DNA of 64,000 nt from the NCBI RefSeq assembly GCF_000316515.1, contig NC_019675.1:868001-932000 (forward strand). Reading direction: 5' to 3'. The position numbers were made by a program, and so were the translations under genes. Of this stretch, positions 33,042 through 43,287 are shown one piece after another. The notes beneath the pieces are model-generated. The model worked only from the letters and a program-made list of their open reading frames with translations. It was not told where the DNA came from and did no database searches. The stretch comes from Cyanobium gracile PCC 6307 (lineage in GTDB: Bacteria; Cyanobacteriota; Cyanobacteriia; PCC-6307; Cyanobiaceae). Each line of letters begins with the position of its first letter. Positions within the stretch are counted from its first letter, which is position 1.

Positions 33042-33773
33042 TTACGGGGAGCCGATCGGGCGACCCACCACGAGGCGGGCCGCTTGCTCGGCCGACTCCA
33101 TGGCGGCGGCGAGCTCGGCGCTGAAGTCCAGGGCCGCCTGGCGTCCCTGGCCCGCCGCCCGCAGGGGGCGGCCGAAACAGACGGCGGCCTGGTCACCGGG
33201 GCGGGGATCGGCGTGGCCATAGGCGAGGCCCACCGGGACCACCGGCACGTCCACGCCCTGGCTGGCGGCCAGCAGGGCCAGGCGGGCCAGCCCCTGGTGC
33301 AGACGGATCGGACCGTCCTCGCGGCGGATGCGGCCCTCGGGGAACACCACCAGCTGCTGACCGCAGGCCAGCAGTTCCACCGAGAACCGCAGGCTGGCCA
33401 GGGTGGGCCGCCCCTGATTCACCGGGAAGCAGCCGAGACGGTGCAGGAACCATCCCTGAAGCCCCTTCATCTCATCGGCCGTGACCATGAAGCGGCAGTC
33501 CCGGCCTGTGACCCGGCGGCCCGCCGCCCAGGGGAGCATGAGGGCGTCCCAGCGGGCCCGATGGGTGGGGGCCAGGAGCACCGCACCGTCGCGGGGCAGG
33601 TGCTCGCGATCGAGCACCGTCAGCTCGCCGAAATAGCCCCGCAGCGCCAGGTCGATGGTGACCACCATCGCCACCGGGGACAGCCAGGGGCTGATGCCGT
33701 TGCAGAGGGAACGCTCCCGCTGGCTGACCAACGAAGAGAGGCCTGGTCCGGAGGGCGTCTGCGCCGCCAACAC
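33042..33773 (-). CDS. plsC: 1-acylglycerol-3-phosphate acyltransferase-like (PlsC)
   Basis: A 243-residue PlsC-domain protein. The acyltransferase motif I is HRARWDAL (HxxxxD), motif III is VVFPEGRIRR and a later PVGLAYG-like stretch completes the domain. A hydrophobic N-terminal part may attach it to the membrane. The enzyme adds a fatty acid to lysophosphatidic acid, making phosphatidic acid for membrane lipids. The GTG at 33773 gives a normal length for the family. It ends 29 bp before the start of the secreted helical protein gene (33012). Confidence 0.9.
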   Translation of the reverse strand: MLAAQTPSGPGLSSLVSQRERSLCNGISPWLSPVAMVVTIDLALRGYFGELTVLDREHLPRDGAVLLAPTHRARWDALMLPWAAGRRVTGRDCRFMVTADEMKGLQGWFLHRLGCFPVNQGRPTLASLRFSVELLACGQQLVVFPEGRIRREDGPIRLHQGLARLALLAASQGVDVPVVPVGLAYGHADPRPGDQAAVCFGRPLRAAGQGRQAALDFSAELAAAMESAEQAARLVVGRPIGSP

Positions 33774-33912
33774 TCTCGATCCGGCAGAACATCGATGTCG
33801 AAGCTAGGGGCTGGATCCCCCCTTGCCGGCCCGCGGCGGGCAGTTGGGCCTGCGGCCGCACCCCCGGGGACCGATACGGTGCGATCAGGATCGCTTCAGC
33901 CACCCGCCGCCC

Positions 33913-34662
33913 ATGGCCAGCCTCGGGGTCAACATTGACCACATCGCCAACGTGCGGCAGGCCCGCCGCACCGTGGAGCCCGATCCGGTGCGCTGCGCCC
34001 TGCTCGCCGAGCTGGGCGGCGCCGACGGCATCACCGTGCACCTGCGGGAGGATCGGCGCCACATCCAGGACCGGGACGTGGAGCTGCTGCGGGCCACCGT
34101 CCGCACCCGGCTGAACCTGGAGATGGCCGCCACCGCGGAGATGGAAACGATCGCCCTGCGGGTCCGGCCCGACATGGTGACCCTGGTGCCGGAACGCCGG
34201 GAGGAGGTGACCACCGAAGGGGGCCTGGACGTGGCCGGCCAGCGGGACGGTCTCGCGGCGATGGTGGGGCGACTGATGGAGGCGGGCATCGGCGTCAGCC
34301 TGTTCGTCGACCCCGACGACGCCCAGCTGGAGGCCTGCCGCCACTGCGGCGCCCGCTGGGTGGAACTTCACACCGGCGCCTATGCCGAAGCCGCCTGGGG
34401 GGAGCAGCCGTTCCAGCTGGCCAGGATCACCGAAGCCACCGCCATCGCCCGGGGGCTCGGCCTGCGGGTCAACGCCGGCCATGGCCTCACCTATCACAAC
34501 GTCGAGCCGATCGCCGCGATCGAGGGGATGGAGGAACTGAACATCGGCCACACGATCGTGGCCCGCGCCCTGTTGGTAGGCCTCCAGGAGGCGGTGCGCC
34601 AGATGCGGGCGCTGGTGCAGAATCCCCGCCGCGACCCGCTGTTCGGCGACCGCCAGCCCTGA
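33913..34662 (+). CDS. pdxJ: Pyridoxine 5'-phosphate synthase
   Basis: A 249-residue TIM-barrel enzyme with typical PdxJ stretches: [53 protein letters not shown], and late [12 protein letters not shown] and ELNIGHTIV. It condenses 1-deoxyxylulose 5-phosphate with 3-amino-2-oxopropyl phosphate in vitamin B6 synthesis. The ATG at 33913 fits the family start. It is followed at 13 bp by ycf54. Confidence 0.97.
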   Translation: MASLGVNIDHIANVRQARRTVEPDPVRCALLAELGGADGITVHLREDRRHIQDRDVELLRATVRTRLNLEMAATAEMETIALRVRPDMVTLVPERREEVTTEGGLDVAGQRDGLAAMVGRLMEAGIGVSLFVDPDDAQLEACRHCGARWVELHTGAYAEAAWGEQPFQLARITEATAIARGLGLRVNAGHGLTYHNVEPIAAIEGMEELNIGHTIVARALLVGLQEAVRQMRALVQNPRRDPLFGDRQP

Positions 34663-34675
34663 GGCCCCTCCCGCC

Positions 34676-34996
34676 ATGACCCGCTACCACTTCGTCGCCG
34701 CCAGCCGCGCCTTCCTGCTTGAGGAGGAACCCCTGGAGGAGGTGCTGCGCGAGCGCCGGCGCAACTACGCCGAAAAGGACAAGGCCATCGACTTCTGGCT
34801 CCTGGAGCGCCCTGCCTTCCTGGAAGCCCCCGAGCTGGCCGCCACCGTGGCCGCCGTGCCCCGGCCGGCGGCGGCGGTGGTGTCCACCGACGAGAAGTTC
34901 ATCACTTTCATGAAGCTGCGCCTGGAGTTCGTGGCCGTGGGCAGCTTCGAGGCCCCCAGCGCGGGGATCCCCGACCCCCTGGCCACCCTGAACTGA
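34676..34996 (+). CDS. ycf54: Ycf54 (Mg-protoporphyrin ester cyclase factor)
   Basis: A 106-residue protein with the Ycf54 pattern: YHFVAASRAFLLEEEPLEE, RRRNYAEKDKAIDFWLLE, PAFLEAPELAA and STDEKFITFMKLRLE with a conserved end PSAGIPDPLATL. Ycf54 (DUF2488) binds the aerobic Mg-protoporphyrin IX monomethyl ester cyclase and is needed for its stability in chlorophyll synthesis. It lies right after pdxJ on the same strand, probably in the same transcript. Confidence 0.95.
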   Translation: MTRYHFVAASRAFLLEEEPLEEVLRERRRNYAEKDKAIDFWLLERPAFLEAPELAATVAAVPRPAAAVVSTDEKFITFMKLRLEFVAVGSFEAPSAGIPDPLATLN

Positions 34997-35041
34997 CCCG
35001 GAGACAGGGGCTGGACGGGGCGCCTGCCGGTCCGGCCCCGC

Positions 35042-35395
35042 TCAGAACAGACCCAGGAACCGGCGCCGGGGCTCTTCGGGACCCTCGTCCTGGTTCGATC
35101 CGGCGGGGCGGGGTCGGCCCTGGCCGCCGTCCTGCTGGTAACGCGGCTTGCTGTCACCGATCGTCAGGGGGGCTTCCTTGTTCTTCCACCAGATCCAGTC
35201 CCGGATCGGTGGCGTGTTCTGCAGTTCCCAGCGGGTCAGGCCCAGTCCCAGCCGCGAAGAGGCATCGAGCAGCACGTCCAGCATCTGCTCACCGTCACTG
35301 CAGCGGGCCAGGGCCTCGTTGGTGCGGCGGGCCCCGTCGAGGGCCTTCACCAGGGCGTTGACCCTCTGCGTGACCGGCAGATCCTTCAGGTCCAT
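35042..35395 (-). CDS. Hypothetical protein (weak Nif11-like N-domain)
   Basis: A 117-residue protein. The first 75 residues are helical and hold a segment VNALVKALDGARRTNEALAR followed by LDASSRLGLGLTRWELQN, which resembles Nif11 domains (leader peptide-like domains in cyanobacteria). The C-terminal part (KPRYQQDGGQGRPRPAG and an EEPRRRFLGLF end) is polar and low complexity. The Nif11 likeness is weak. No modification enzyme is next to it. Confidence 0.55.
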   Translation of the reverse strand: MDLKDLPVTQRVNALVKALDGARRTNEALARCSDGEQMLDVLLDASSRLGLGLTRWELQNTPPIRDWIWWKNKEAPLTIGDSKPRYQQDGGQGRPRPAGSNQDEGPEEPRRRFLGLF

Positions 35396-35506
35396 CACCC
35401 GTTCCCTCCGTGGGCGCACCGTATCAGCGCTGGAGGCCCGCCGACGCCGGCGGGGGTGACAGAAGCCCACTCCAGAGGCAACACTTGGGGGGAAGCTTCC
35501 TTCTTG

Positions 35507-36193
35507 ATGACGTTCCCGGACCGACGTCCACCCCATCACCGTCCACCCCACCACTGGGTCATCGGCGATGTGCATGGATGTGCGGAAGCTCTGCAACGCC
35601 TTCTCGTCCAGTTGCCGGCCGGCGATCGCCTCGTGTTCTGCGGCGACGTCATCAACCGCGGCTGCCGCATCGAGGAGTCCATGGAACTGGTCTGGGACCT
35701 GGTGCGTCGCCAGCGGGCGGTGTGGCTGAAGGGCAACCATGAACGGGATCTGGTGCGTCAGCTCGACACGGGCGTGGCGCCTGGCCGTCCCGACCTGAAC
35801 GGCAACGACACCTACCGCCAGCTGGGAGCGGCCCGCTGTCGCCTCTGGCGCGACCGCCTCGACCAGCTGCCCCTCGCCTACTGGGGTCAGGGCTGGGTGG
35901 CCACCCATGCCGGCTTCGATCCCCGCACCTGGCAGCCCGACCTCAACGTGAGGCTGGCTTTCTGGCAGGCCTACGACGACCGTTTCGGCGAGGTGATCGT
36001 CGGCCATACCCCCGGGCCCGGCCTGCGGCGGCTGGGCTCGATCGTCCTGCTCGACACCGGCGCCTGCTACGGCGGCGACCTCACCGCCTACTGCCCGGAA
36101 ACGCGGCAGACGCGGCACGTCAGCAACCTGGCGGCGGCGGGTTCCCCGATGGCGACCCCGACCTCCGGCTCGGCGATGAGCCGGGCCCTCTGA
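35507..36193 (+). CDS. Metallophosphoesterase (PPP-type protein phosphatase-like)
   Basis: A 228-residue phosphoesterase with the classical PPP motifs: GDVHG, GDVINRG (GDxxxRG) and GNHE, plus THAGFD and VGHTPG, which supply the two-metal site. The His, Asp and Asn residues of these motifs are all intact. It is probably a cytoplasmic serine/threonine or nucleotide phosphatase. The ATG at 35507 is chosen; an upstream GTG at 35456 would add 17 residues. Its end is 10 bp before the recC start. Confidence 0.88.
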   Translation: MTFPDRRPPHHRPPHHWVIGDVHGCAEALQRLLVQLPAGDRLVFCGDVINRGCRIEESMELVWDLVRRQRAVWLKGNHERDLVRQLDTGVAPGRPDLNGNDTYRQLGAARCRLWRDRLDQLPLAYWGQGWVATHAGFDPRTWQPDLNVRLAFWQAYDDRFGEVIVGHTPGPGLRRLGSIVLLDTGACYGGDLTAYCPETRQTRHVSNLAAAGSPMATPTSGSAMSRAL

Positions 36194-36203
36194 GCCCACC
36201 CCT

Positions 36204-39200
36204 TTGCTGACGGTCTTTCGCAGCAACCGGGCCGAGTTCCTGGCCCGCCTGCTGGCCACCCAGCTGCGTCTCCACCCGCCCGACCCGTTCGAGCAGGTCC
36301 AGGTGGTCGTCAACACCTGGCCCACCAGCCGCTGGCTCGGCGAGCAGCTGGCCGAGCACCTCGGCGGTATCGCCGCCAACCTGCGCTTTCCCTTCCCCGG
36401 GAGCCACCTGCGCCAGCTGGTCGACCAGCTGCTGGTCCCCGTCGGGGAGATCCCCACGGCGGGGGCCGTCGATCCCTGGCGTGCCGACCGTCTCGTCTGG
36501 CCCCTGCTGGGCCTGCTGCCGGCGGTCGCCGCCGAAGCGGAAGGGGAGCCGCTGCGTCGCTGGCTCGCGGGCAGGGGGGCGGCAGCCCAGCTGGAACTGG
36601 GCCACTGGCAGCTGGGGCGGGCCATCGCCGATGCCTTCGACGACTACGCCCTCTACCGGCCCGAGCTGCTGCGGGCCTGGGAGGGCGGGCAGGCGATCGA
36701 TGGTCACGGCCGGCCGCTGCCCGACAGCCAGCTCTGGCAGCCCCTCCTCTACCGCGCCCTGGGGGCGGAACTGGGTGCCGAACCGTTCGGACGCCGGGTG
36801 CAGGAGCTGATCGCCCGACTGCGCCGCGGCGGCCCCTGCCCCGAAGCGGGCGGCGCCCCCCTGCGACTCTTCGGCCTGAGCAGCATGGCGCCGATCCAGG
36901 TGCAGCTCCTGCAGGCCCTCAGCCGGCACCGGACCGTGGACCTCTACCTGCTGACGCCGTGCCGCGATCTCTGGCAGCGCTGCGGTGAGCGCCGCCAGGA
37001 GCTGAGCGACGCCCTGGCCCTGCGCCAGCCGCTCGACGCCGCCTGGCTGCTGGAGGCCCCGGGACTGGAGGCCCGCTTCGGCCGCCTGGGGGGAGAGTTC
37101 CAGCAGCTGCTCGAGGGCACCGGCGAGGCCCAGCTTGGGGAGGAGCAGGACCGCGACCTCTTCTTCGCGGCCGCCGCCGGCACCACCCGGCCCCCCCTGC
37201 TGGCCCAGCTGCAGGAGCAGCTGGCCGACGCGGACCGCATCCCGTCCCTGGCCATGGATCCGGAGGATCACTCCCTGGAGTTCCACCCCTGTCCCGGCCG
37301 GCTGCGCCAGGTGCAGATCGTGCGCGACCGCCTGCTGCAGCTCCTGGCGGCCGACCCCGGCCTCGAACCGCGGGACATCCTGGTGATGACGCCCGACATC
37401 GACGGATTCGCCCCCCTGGTGGCCTCGGTGTTCGGCGACGCCCACGCCACGGGCGTGGCACTCCCCTGGCGCCTCACCGACCGCAGCCAGCAGGACGGGG
37501 CGGGGATGGCCAGCACCCTGCTGCTGTTGCTGGAGCTGGCCGGCACCCGGCTGACCGCCACCGGCCTGGAGACCCTGCTGGGCTGCCGGCCCCTGCTGGA
37601 GCGGTTCGGCCTCGAGCTGGCCGAGGCGGCCCGCCTGGTGGAGGCGCTGCAGGAGGCGGGTTTCCGCTGGGGTCTGGACGGCCAGGAGAAGGACCCGCCC
37701 TCCCACAGCCTGGCCTGGACGATCGATCGGCTGCTGCTCGGCCTGGTGCTGCCCGCCGACCCGGGCCTGGCGCCCGGGGAGACCGCCCCCTGGGAGGCGG
37801 TGGTGCCCCTGGAGCTGGCCGGCCGCTGGCTGCACCTGCTGGGGCGGCTGCGCCACTGGCTCGGGGAACTGCGGCGGGGCGGCACGGTCAGCGACTGGGC
37901 GGAGCGGCTGCGGCGGCTGATCGATGACCTCTTCGGGGCCACGGGCGACGACGCCGACGAGCGGCCCGAGCTGATGGGGGCCATCGACGCCTGGCAGACG
38001 GCCGCCGGTGCCTGCGCCCTGTCCCTGGAGGCACCGGTGGCGGCGGCCGCGCTGCGGGAACTGCTCGGGGCCGAGAGCGGCCGCTTCGGCCACCGCAGCG
38101 GCGCTCTCACCATCAGTGCCCTCGAACCGATGCGGGCCATCCCCTACCGGGTGATCGTGCTGATGGGACTGGATGCGGGCCTGTTTCCCCGGCCCGGCGA
38201 CCGGCCCGCCTTCCATCTGATGGAGGGCCAGCGGCAGCTCGGCGATCCCCACCCCGCCGACCAGGACCGCTACGTGCTGATGGAGGCCCTGCTCTCCGCC
38301 CGGGACCACCTGCTGCTGAGCTGGAGCTGCCGCGACGACCGCACCGGCGCCGCCCTGCCCCCCTCCGGCCCGGTGGGCCAGTGGCTGCAGTGGCTGGCCG
38401 GCCAGCTGGATGCGGAGGCCATGGGGCGGCTGCTGGTGGAGCACGCCGCCAACCCCCTCGACCGGCGCAACTTCCTGCCCGCAGGCGGGCGGGAAGCCCC
38501 CAGCTGCGACAGGCGGCTGCTGGAGGCGGTGCGCTGCCTGGCCGGCGAACGGCCGGTGCCGCCCGCGGCGCTGCTGGCCGGAGCGTCCCCCCAGGAGGCT
38601 CCCCCCGACGGCGACGGCGAGGCCTACGCCGAACTGCGGGACTGGCTGGTGGCGCCCCAGAAGCACTGGCTGCGGTCCCTGGGGCTGCGGCCAGGGGAGT
38701 GGGAGAAGCGGGTCGACGACCTCGAGGCCCTGGCCCTGGGGGAGAGGGAGCGCTCCTCCCTGTTGCGGGAGACCCTGCAGCGCAGCGAAGGGGAGCCCGG
38801 CGGAGAGGCCCCCCGGTCGGCCGCCGACTGGCTGGAACGGCACCGGGGGCAGGGCCTGCTGCCGCCCGGGGCGGCGGGCCCCCTGGAGGCGCAGCTCCTG
38901 CAGCGCCGCTGGACGGGCCTGGTGAACGCCCTGGAGGCCCTCGGCCCGCCCCGGCGCCCCAGCCACCACTTGGGCCCCTGGCAGGCCGCGATCCCCTGGC
39001 GGGGCGACGCCGTCGTGCTGGCCCACACGGCCCAGGCCCGGGTCAGCCACCGGCTGGAACTCTGGCTCCAGCTCCTGCTGGCCAGCGCCGCCGGTGCCGC
39101 CCCGAGCCGGGGGGTGCTGATCGCCCGGGACGGCGATGGCTATGGGCCGGTGCTGGTGCTCACCGCACCGGACCCTGTGGCGGCACGGGATGAACTGGAG

Positions 39201-39485
39201 CGTCTGGCCGGGCTGGAGCGGCAGTGGCGCAGCCGGGGATGGCCGGTGCCGCCGGAAACGGGCTGGAGCCATGTGGCGGGCGAGCGCAAGAAACCCGGCC
39301 AGGGACGGGCCAAGGCTGCCGGCACCTGGGAGGGCTCCGGTTTCCACGCCGGCGAGCGGAATCGGGCCGAGATGGAGGCCTGCTTCGGCCCCGGCCTGGC
39401 GGCGGACGATCTGCTGACGCCGGAAGTCCTGGCCCTGGCCACCGACCTCTTCTCCCCCCTGCTGGCGGCGGAGGTGGTGCGATGA
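36204..39485 (+). CDS. recC: RecC subunit of RecBCD (exonuclease V gamma)
   Basis: A 1093-residue protein with the RecC layout: a helicase-like N-terminal domain without an intact Walker site, a long middle with VNTWPTSRWLGEQLAEHLGG near the start, LFGLSSMAPIQVQLLQAL, the segment LVMTPDIDGFAPLVASVFGD, and SALEPMRAIPYRVIVLMGLD. RecC recognises Chi-like sites and holds the complex together while RecB and RecD move along DNA. The TTG start at 36204 gives the family's usual beginning. Its stop overlaps the recB start by 4 bp (ATGA, 39482-39485). Confidence 0.93.
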   Translation: MLTVFRSNRAEFLARLLATQLRLHPPDPFEQVQVVVNTWPTSRWLGEQLAEHLGGIAANLRFPFPGSHLRQLVDQLLVPVGEIPTAGAVDPWRADRLVWPLLGLLPAVAAEAEGEPLRRWLAGRGAAAQLELGHWQLGRAIADAFDDYALYRPELLRAWEGGQAIDGHGRPLPDSQLWQPLLYRALGAELGAEPFGRRVQELIARLRRGGPCPEAGGAPLRLFGLSSMAPIQVQLLQALSRHRTVDLYLLTPCRDLWQRCGERRQELSDALALRQPLDAAWLLEAPGLEARFGRLGGEFQQLLEGTGEAQLGEEQDRDLFFAAAAGTTRPPLLAQLQEQLADADRIPSLAMDPEDHSLEFHPCPGRLRQVQIVRDRLLQLLAADPGLEPRDILVMTPDIDGFAPLVASVFGDAHATGVALPWRLTDRSQQDGAGMASTLLLLLELAGTRLTATGLETLLGCRPLLERFGLELAEAARLVEALQEAGFRWGLDGQEKDPPSHSLAWTIDRLLLGLVLPADPGLAPGETAPWEAVVPLELAGRWLHLLGRLRHWLGELRRGGTVSDWAERLRRLIDDLFGATGDDADERPELMGAIDAWQTAAGACALSLEAPVAAAALRELLGAESGRFGHRSGALTISALEPMRAIPYRVIVLMGLDAGLFPRPGDRPAFHLMEGQRQLGDPHPADQDRYVLMEALLSARDHLLLSWSCRDDRTGAALPPSGPVGQWLQWLAGQLDAEAMGRLLVEHAANPLDRRNFLPAGGREAPSCDRRLLEAVRCLAGERPVPPAALLAGASPQEAPPDGDGEAYAELRDWLVAPQKHWLRSLGLRPGEWEKRVDDLEALALGERERSSLLRETLQRSEGEPGGEAPRSAADWLERHRGQGLLPPGAAGPLEAQLLQRRWTGLVNALEALGPPRRPSHHLGPWQAAIPWRGDAVVLAHTAQARVSHRLELWLQLLLASAAGAAPSRGVLIARDGDGYGPVLVLTAPDPVAARDELERLAGLERQWRSRGWPVPPETGWSHVAGERKKPGQGRAKAAGTWEGSGFHAGERNRAEMEACFGPGLAADDLLTPEVLALATDLFSPLLAAEVVR

Positions 39486-42400
39486 CCCGCGCCGGCAACG
39501 GCTCCCCCGGGCCCGAGCGCTTCGAGGCCAACAACGTCAGCCTCGATGACGGCGTCGTGCTGCTGGAGGCCAGCGCCGGCACCGGCAAGACCTTCGCCCT
39601 GGCCCATCTGGTGCTGCGGCTCCTGGCCGAGAGGCGGCTCGGCCTGCGGGAACTGCTGGTGGTGACCTACACCAATGCCGCGGCGGCGGAACTGCGCGAT
39701 CGCATCGGCCGCCGGCTCCAGGAGGCCCTCACCGGCCTCCAGCCCCCCGACGGCTGGGCGGCGCCCGATCCGGTGCTGGTCGAATGGCTGGAGCACCAGC
39801 CGGAAGAGCCCGGCGCCCGCGGGACCGTGCAGGGCCTGCTGCTGCTGGCCCTCGAGGAGCTCGACGCCGCCGACATCACCACCATTCACGGCTTCTGCCA
39901 GCGCACGCTCCGGCGCCACGCCATGGAGGCCGCCCGCCCCCCCGAGCTGACGCTGGAGATCGACGCCGCCGACCTGGTGCGCCAGGTCGCCCACGACTAC
40001 TGGCAGCAGCAGGTGCTGGCCCTTCCCTTGCACCTGGCGGAGGGGCTGGCGGCGGCCATCGACCTGGGGGATCTGGAGCGGCTGCTGCTGCTGCTCGATG
40101 GCGACCCCGGCCTGGCCCTCGATCCCCTGCCGCCGGGCCTGGGCCTGGAGCGACCGCTGGCCGAGCAGCTGACGGCGCTCTGGGAGGAGCCCTGGGCACG
40201 GTTCCGGCAGGCCTGGTCGGACGGAGGCCGGGAGCTGGAGCAGGCCTTCCGCGCCGCCGCCGCCCAGTGGCGGGCCGCCGGGGCCAGCGCCACCACCCCC
40301 TATGCCGTCAAACCAAGAAACGATCGCAGCGAGCTGGTCGACGCCTGGCTCGCCCAGCAGCCCGAGGGCGGCAGCTATGCCGCCCTGATGGCCCAGAAGG
40401 AACTGGGGTCCTATTTCCACCCCGACCCCTTCTGCCGGATGGCCAGGAAGGTGGAGGGTACGGAGCGGGAGATCCAGCTGCCCGACCCCGGGCTCCTGGA
40501 GGCGGTGGCCGCGCTGCGGGAGGGCCCGGCGGAGGCGGTGCTGCTGCATGGCTCCCACTGGGGGCGGGCGGAGCTGGCCCGGCGCCGGGCCCGCAGCGGC
40601 AGCATCGGCTTCGCCCAGCTGCTAGAGGGCCTTGACCCCGGCCCGGACGCCACCGCCCCCACCCCCCTGCTGCGGGCGGTGGGGCAGCGCTACAGGGCCG
40701 CCCTGATCGATGAATTCCAGGACACGGACCCGGTCCAGTGGCGGATCCTGCGGCTGGCCTTCACCGGCGACGCCCACCTGCTGGTGATGGTGGGGGATCC
40801 GAAGCAGGCCATCTACCGCTTCCGCGGCGGCGATCTGGACACCTACCGGCTGGCCCGCCGCAGCGCGGCGCGCGTGCTGGCGCTGCAGGAGAACCGCCGC
40901 TCAACCCCGGCGCTGATCGGGAGCCTCAATGCCTTGATGGCACCGGCGGGCCTGCCCCGTTCCGACCTGCCGGTGCCGGCGGTGCTGGCCCGTTCACGGC
41001 GGAGCGGGCCCGATGGCATGGCACCGGTGCGCCTGCTCTGGCTGGGGGGCGAGCGGGGGGCGGGCGATGCCCTGCCGAGCCGGAGCGTGCTGGAGGCCCG
41101 GCTGCCCGCCCTGGTGGCCGACGCCGTCCTGGAGCTGCTGGAGCAGGCCCCCGCCCTGGCGGTGGACAACGGACGGCCTCCCTCGCCCCTGCGGGCCAGC
41201 GACATCGCCCTGCTGGTCCACAACCACCGCCAGGCGGAGGACCTGCGCAGCGCCCTGGAGCGGCGGCACATCGCCAGCCGGCTGGTGAGCAAGGCCGACG
41301 TGTTCGCCAGCCCGGCCGCCACCGCCCTGCAGCGGCTGCTCGATGCGCTGGCCGATCCGGCCGATCCGGGCCGCCTGCGGCTGCTGGCCGCCTCCCCCCT
41401 GCTGGGCTGGTCGGCACGGCGGATCGCCGAAGCCGCTCCAGCCGAGTGGAGTGAACTGGCCGGCGGGCTCCAGGCCCTGGCCCGGGACCTGCCCCATCAG
41501 GGACCGCTCGGGGTGCTCTCACGACTGGTGGACGGGGAAGGGCTGGCCCGAATGAGCGTCAGCGGCCGGCTGCTGGCCGACCTGCAGCAGGTGGCCGAGC
41601 TGCTCCAGGAGCGGCTGCACGTCGAGCAGCTCGCCCTGGTGGCCGCCGCCGACTGGCTGCGGCGCCTGCGCCTCGACCAGACCCGCGCCAGCGGCACCAT
41701 CCCTGAGTCCCACCAGGCCCACAGCGACAAGGCCGATGAGGCGGCGACGGTGATCACGGTGCACCGGAGCAAGGGGCTGGAGTTCCCGGTGGTGATCTGT
41801 CCCTACCTGTGGCAGGCGGCGGGCACCCCCCCGCCGGTGGCCACCGGGTGGGCCTCCGCTGGCATCCGGCCGCCGGCGCCGGCGCCCACCTCGACCTCCA
41901 CCTGCGTCCCGCCTGGGGACGGGGATGGCAGGCGCTGCGCCAGCACCGGGACGCGGAACGGGCTGAGCGGGAGCGGCTGGCCTACGTGGCCGTCACCCGG
42001 GCCCAGCACCTGCTGCTGCTCGCCTGGGGGCCGGCGAAGGGCCAGCAGGCCAACCCCCTGTTCCCCTGGCTCTTCCCTGAGGAGCCCCTGCCCGACCCCG
42101 AGGACGATGGCCCCATCAGCGGGCGAAGCGACGGGGACTGGTTCATGCGGCTGCAGGAGCAGATCGGGCGTCGGGCCCTGGGGCTCGAACTGCACCAGGC
42201 CGCCATGGAGCCGGGCGCCTCGGGGACCCTGGCGCCGGCACCGGAGATGGCGGAGGCCCTGCGCTGCGGACCGGTGCCCCGGCGCACGCTGGACGCGAGC
42301 TGGGGGCGCAGCAGCTACACCGGCTGGACCCGCGCCGCCCACGGCGCCGTCGTCTCGGAGGCGGCCCTCGACCAAGGCCGCGACACCAGCGATCCCAGCC

Positions 42401-43287
42401 CCGATGGCGAGGCCCCAGAGGGGGGCGACGCGGCCCTGTGGCCGGAGCAGGGTCCCCTGGCCGGCTTCGCCCGCGGCCCGGGGGCCGGGGACTGCCTGCA
42501 CCGGATGCTGGAGCAGCTGGACTACCGGGTTCCCACCGACACGCCCGCCAACCGGGAGCTGGTGGAACGGGAGCTGCGCCGGGCCGGGCTGGAGGCGGAA
42601 ACCGTGGAGCCCCTGCTGCGGGGCCTGGAGCAGGTGCGCCTCACCCCCTTTGGTGGCGGGCTGGGGTCCCTGCGGGTGGCCGATCTGGGGCCGGAGCGCC
42701 GGCTCAACGAACTCAGCTTCGACCTCACCCTCGGCTTCGTCAGGGCGACGGAGCTGGCGGCCGCCTTCGCGGACCATCCCGGCGGTGCCTTCGGTGCCGC
42801 CTACGCCGCCACCGTGGGGAGCCTGCCGGTGGCCAGCCGCGGCTTCCTCACCGGCTCGATCGACCTGATCTTCACCGCCACGGATGCCGATGGGGAGGAG
42901 CGCTGGTGGGTGGCCGACTGGAAGAGCAACTGGCTGGGCCGGCGGGACGGCGAGGGCAGGCCCCTGGCCTGCGGCCCCCGCCACTACGGCCGGGAGGCGA
43001 TGGCCGCCCTGATGGCGCAGAGCCACTACCCCCTCCAAGCCCACCTCTACCTGGTGGCGCTGCACCGGTATCTGGCCTGGCGGCTGCCCGGCTATGCCCC
43101 CGAGCGCCATCTGGGGGGATACGCCTACGTCTTCCTGCGCGGGACGCCCGGGGAAACGGGGGCGCAGGCCCGGAGCGGCGCCGTGCCGGGCATGTTCGTG
43201 GAGCGGCCGCCCCTGGGCAGACTCCTGGCCCTCGACGGGGCCCTGGGCGGCCATGCCGCGGCCGACGCCGGGGAGGACCCGTCATGA
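39482..43287 (+). pseudogene. recB: recB (exonuclease V beta), interrupted by a frameshift
   Basis: Two frames together encode a RecB of about 1268 residues. The first frame (39482 to about 41830) has Walker A ASAGTGKT, THG-type FCQRTLRRH, DEFQDTDPVQW and GDPKQAIYRFRGGD. The second (about 41830 to 43287) has RLAYVAVTRAQHLLLL and the nuclease site VADWKSNWLG. The join lies at a run of seven C (41826-41832): with eight C the sequence reads on from GTPP into HLDLHL. RecB unwinds and degrades double-stranded ends. The start overlaps recC, and the end overlaps recD by 4 bp. If the shift is real, the RecBCD enzyme would be non-functional; a one-base sequencing error is an equally good explanation. 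Confidence 0.88.

Noticed and set aside
36120..39347. 1075-codon minus-strand ORF opposite recC
   Set aside because: Gln-, Gly- and Pro-rich composition of an antisense shadow; recC on the plus strand has clear family motifs.
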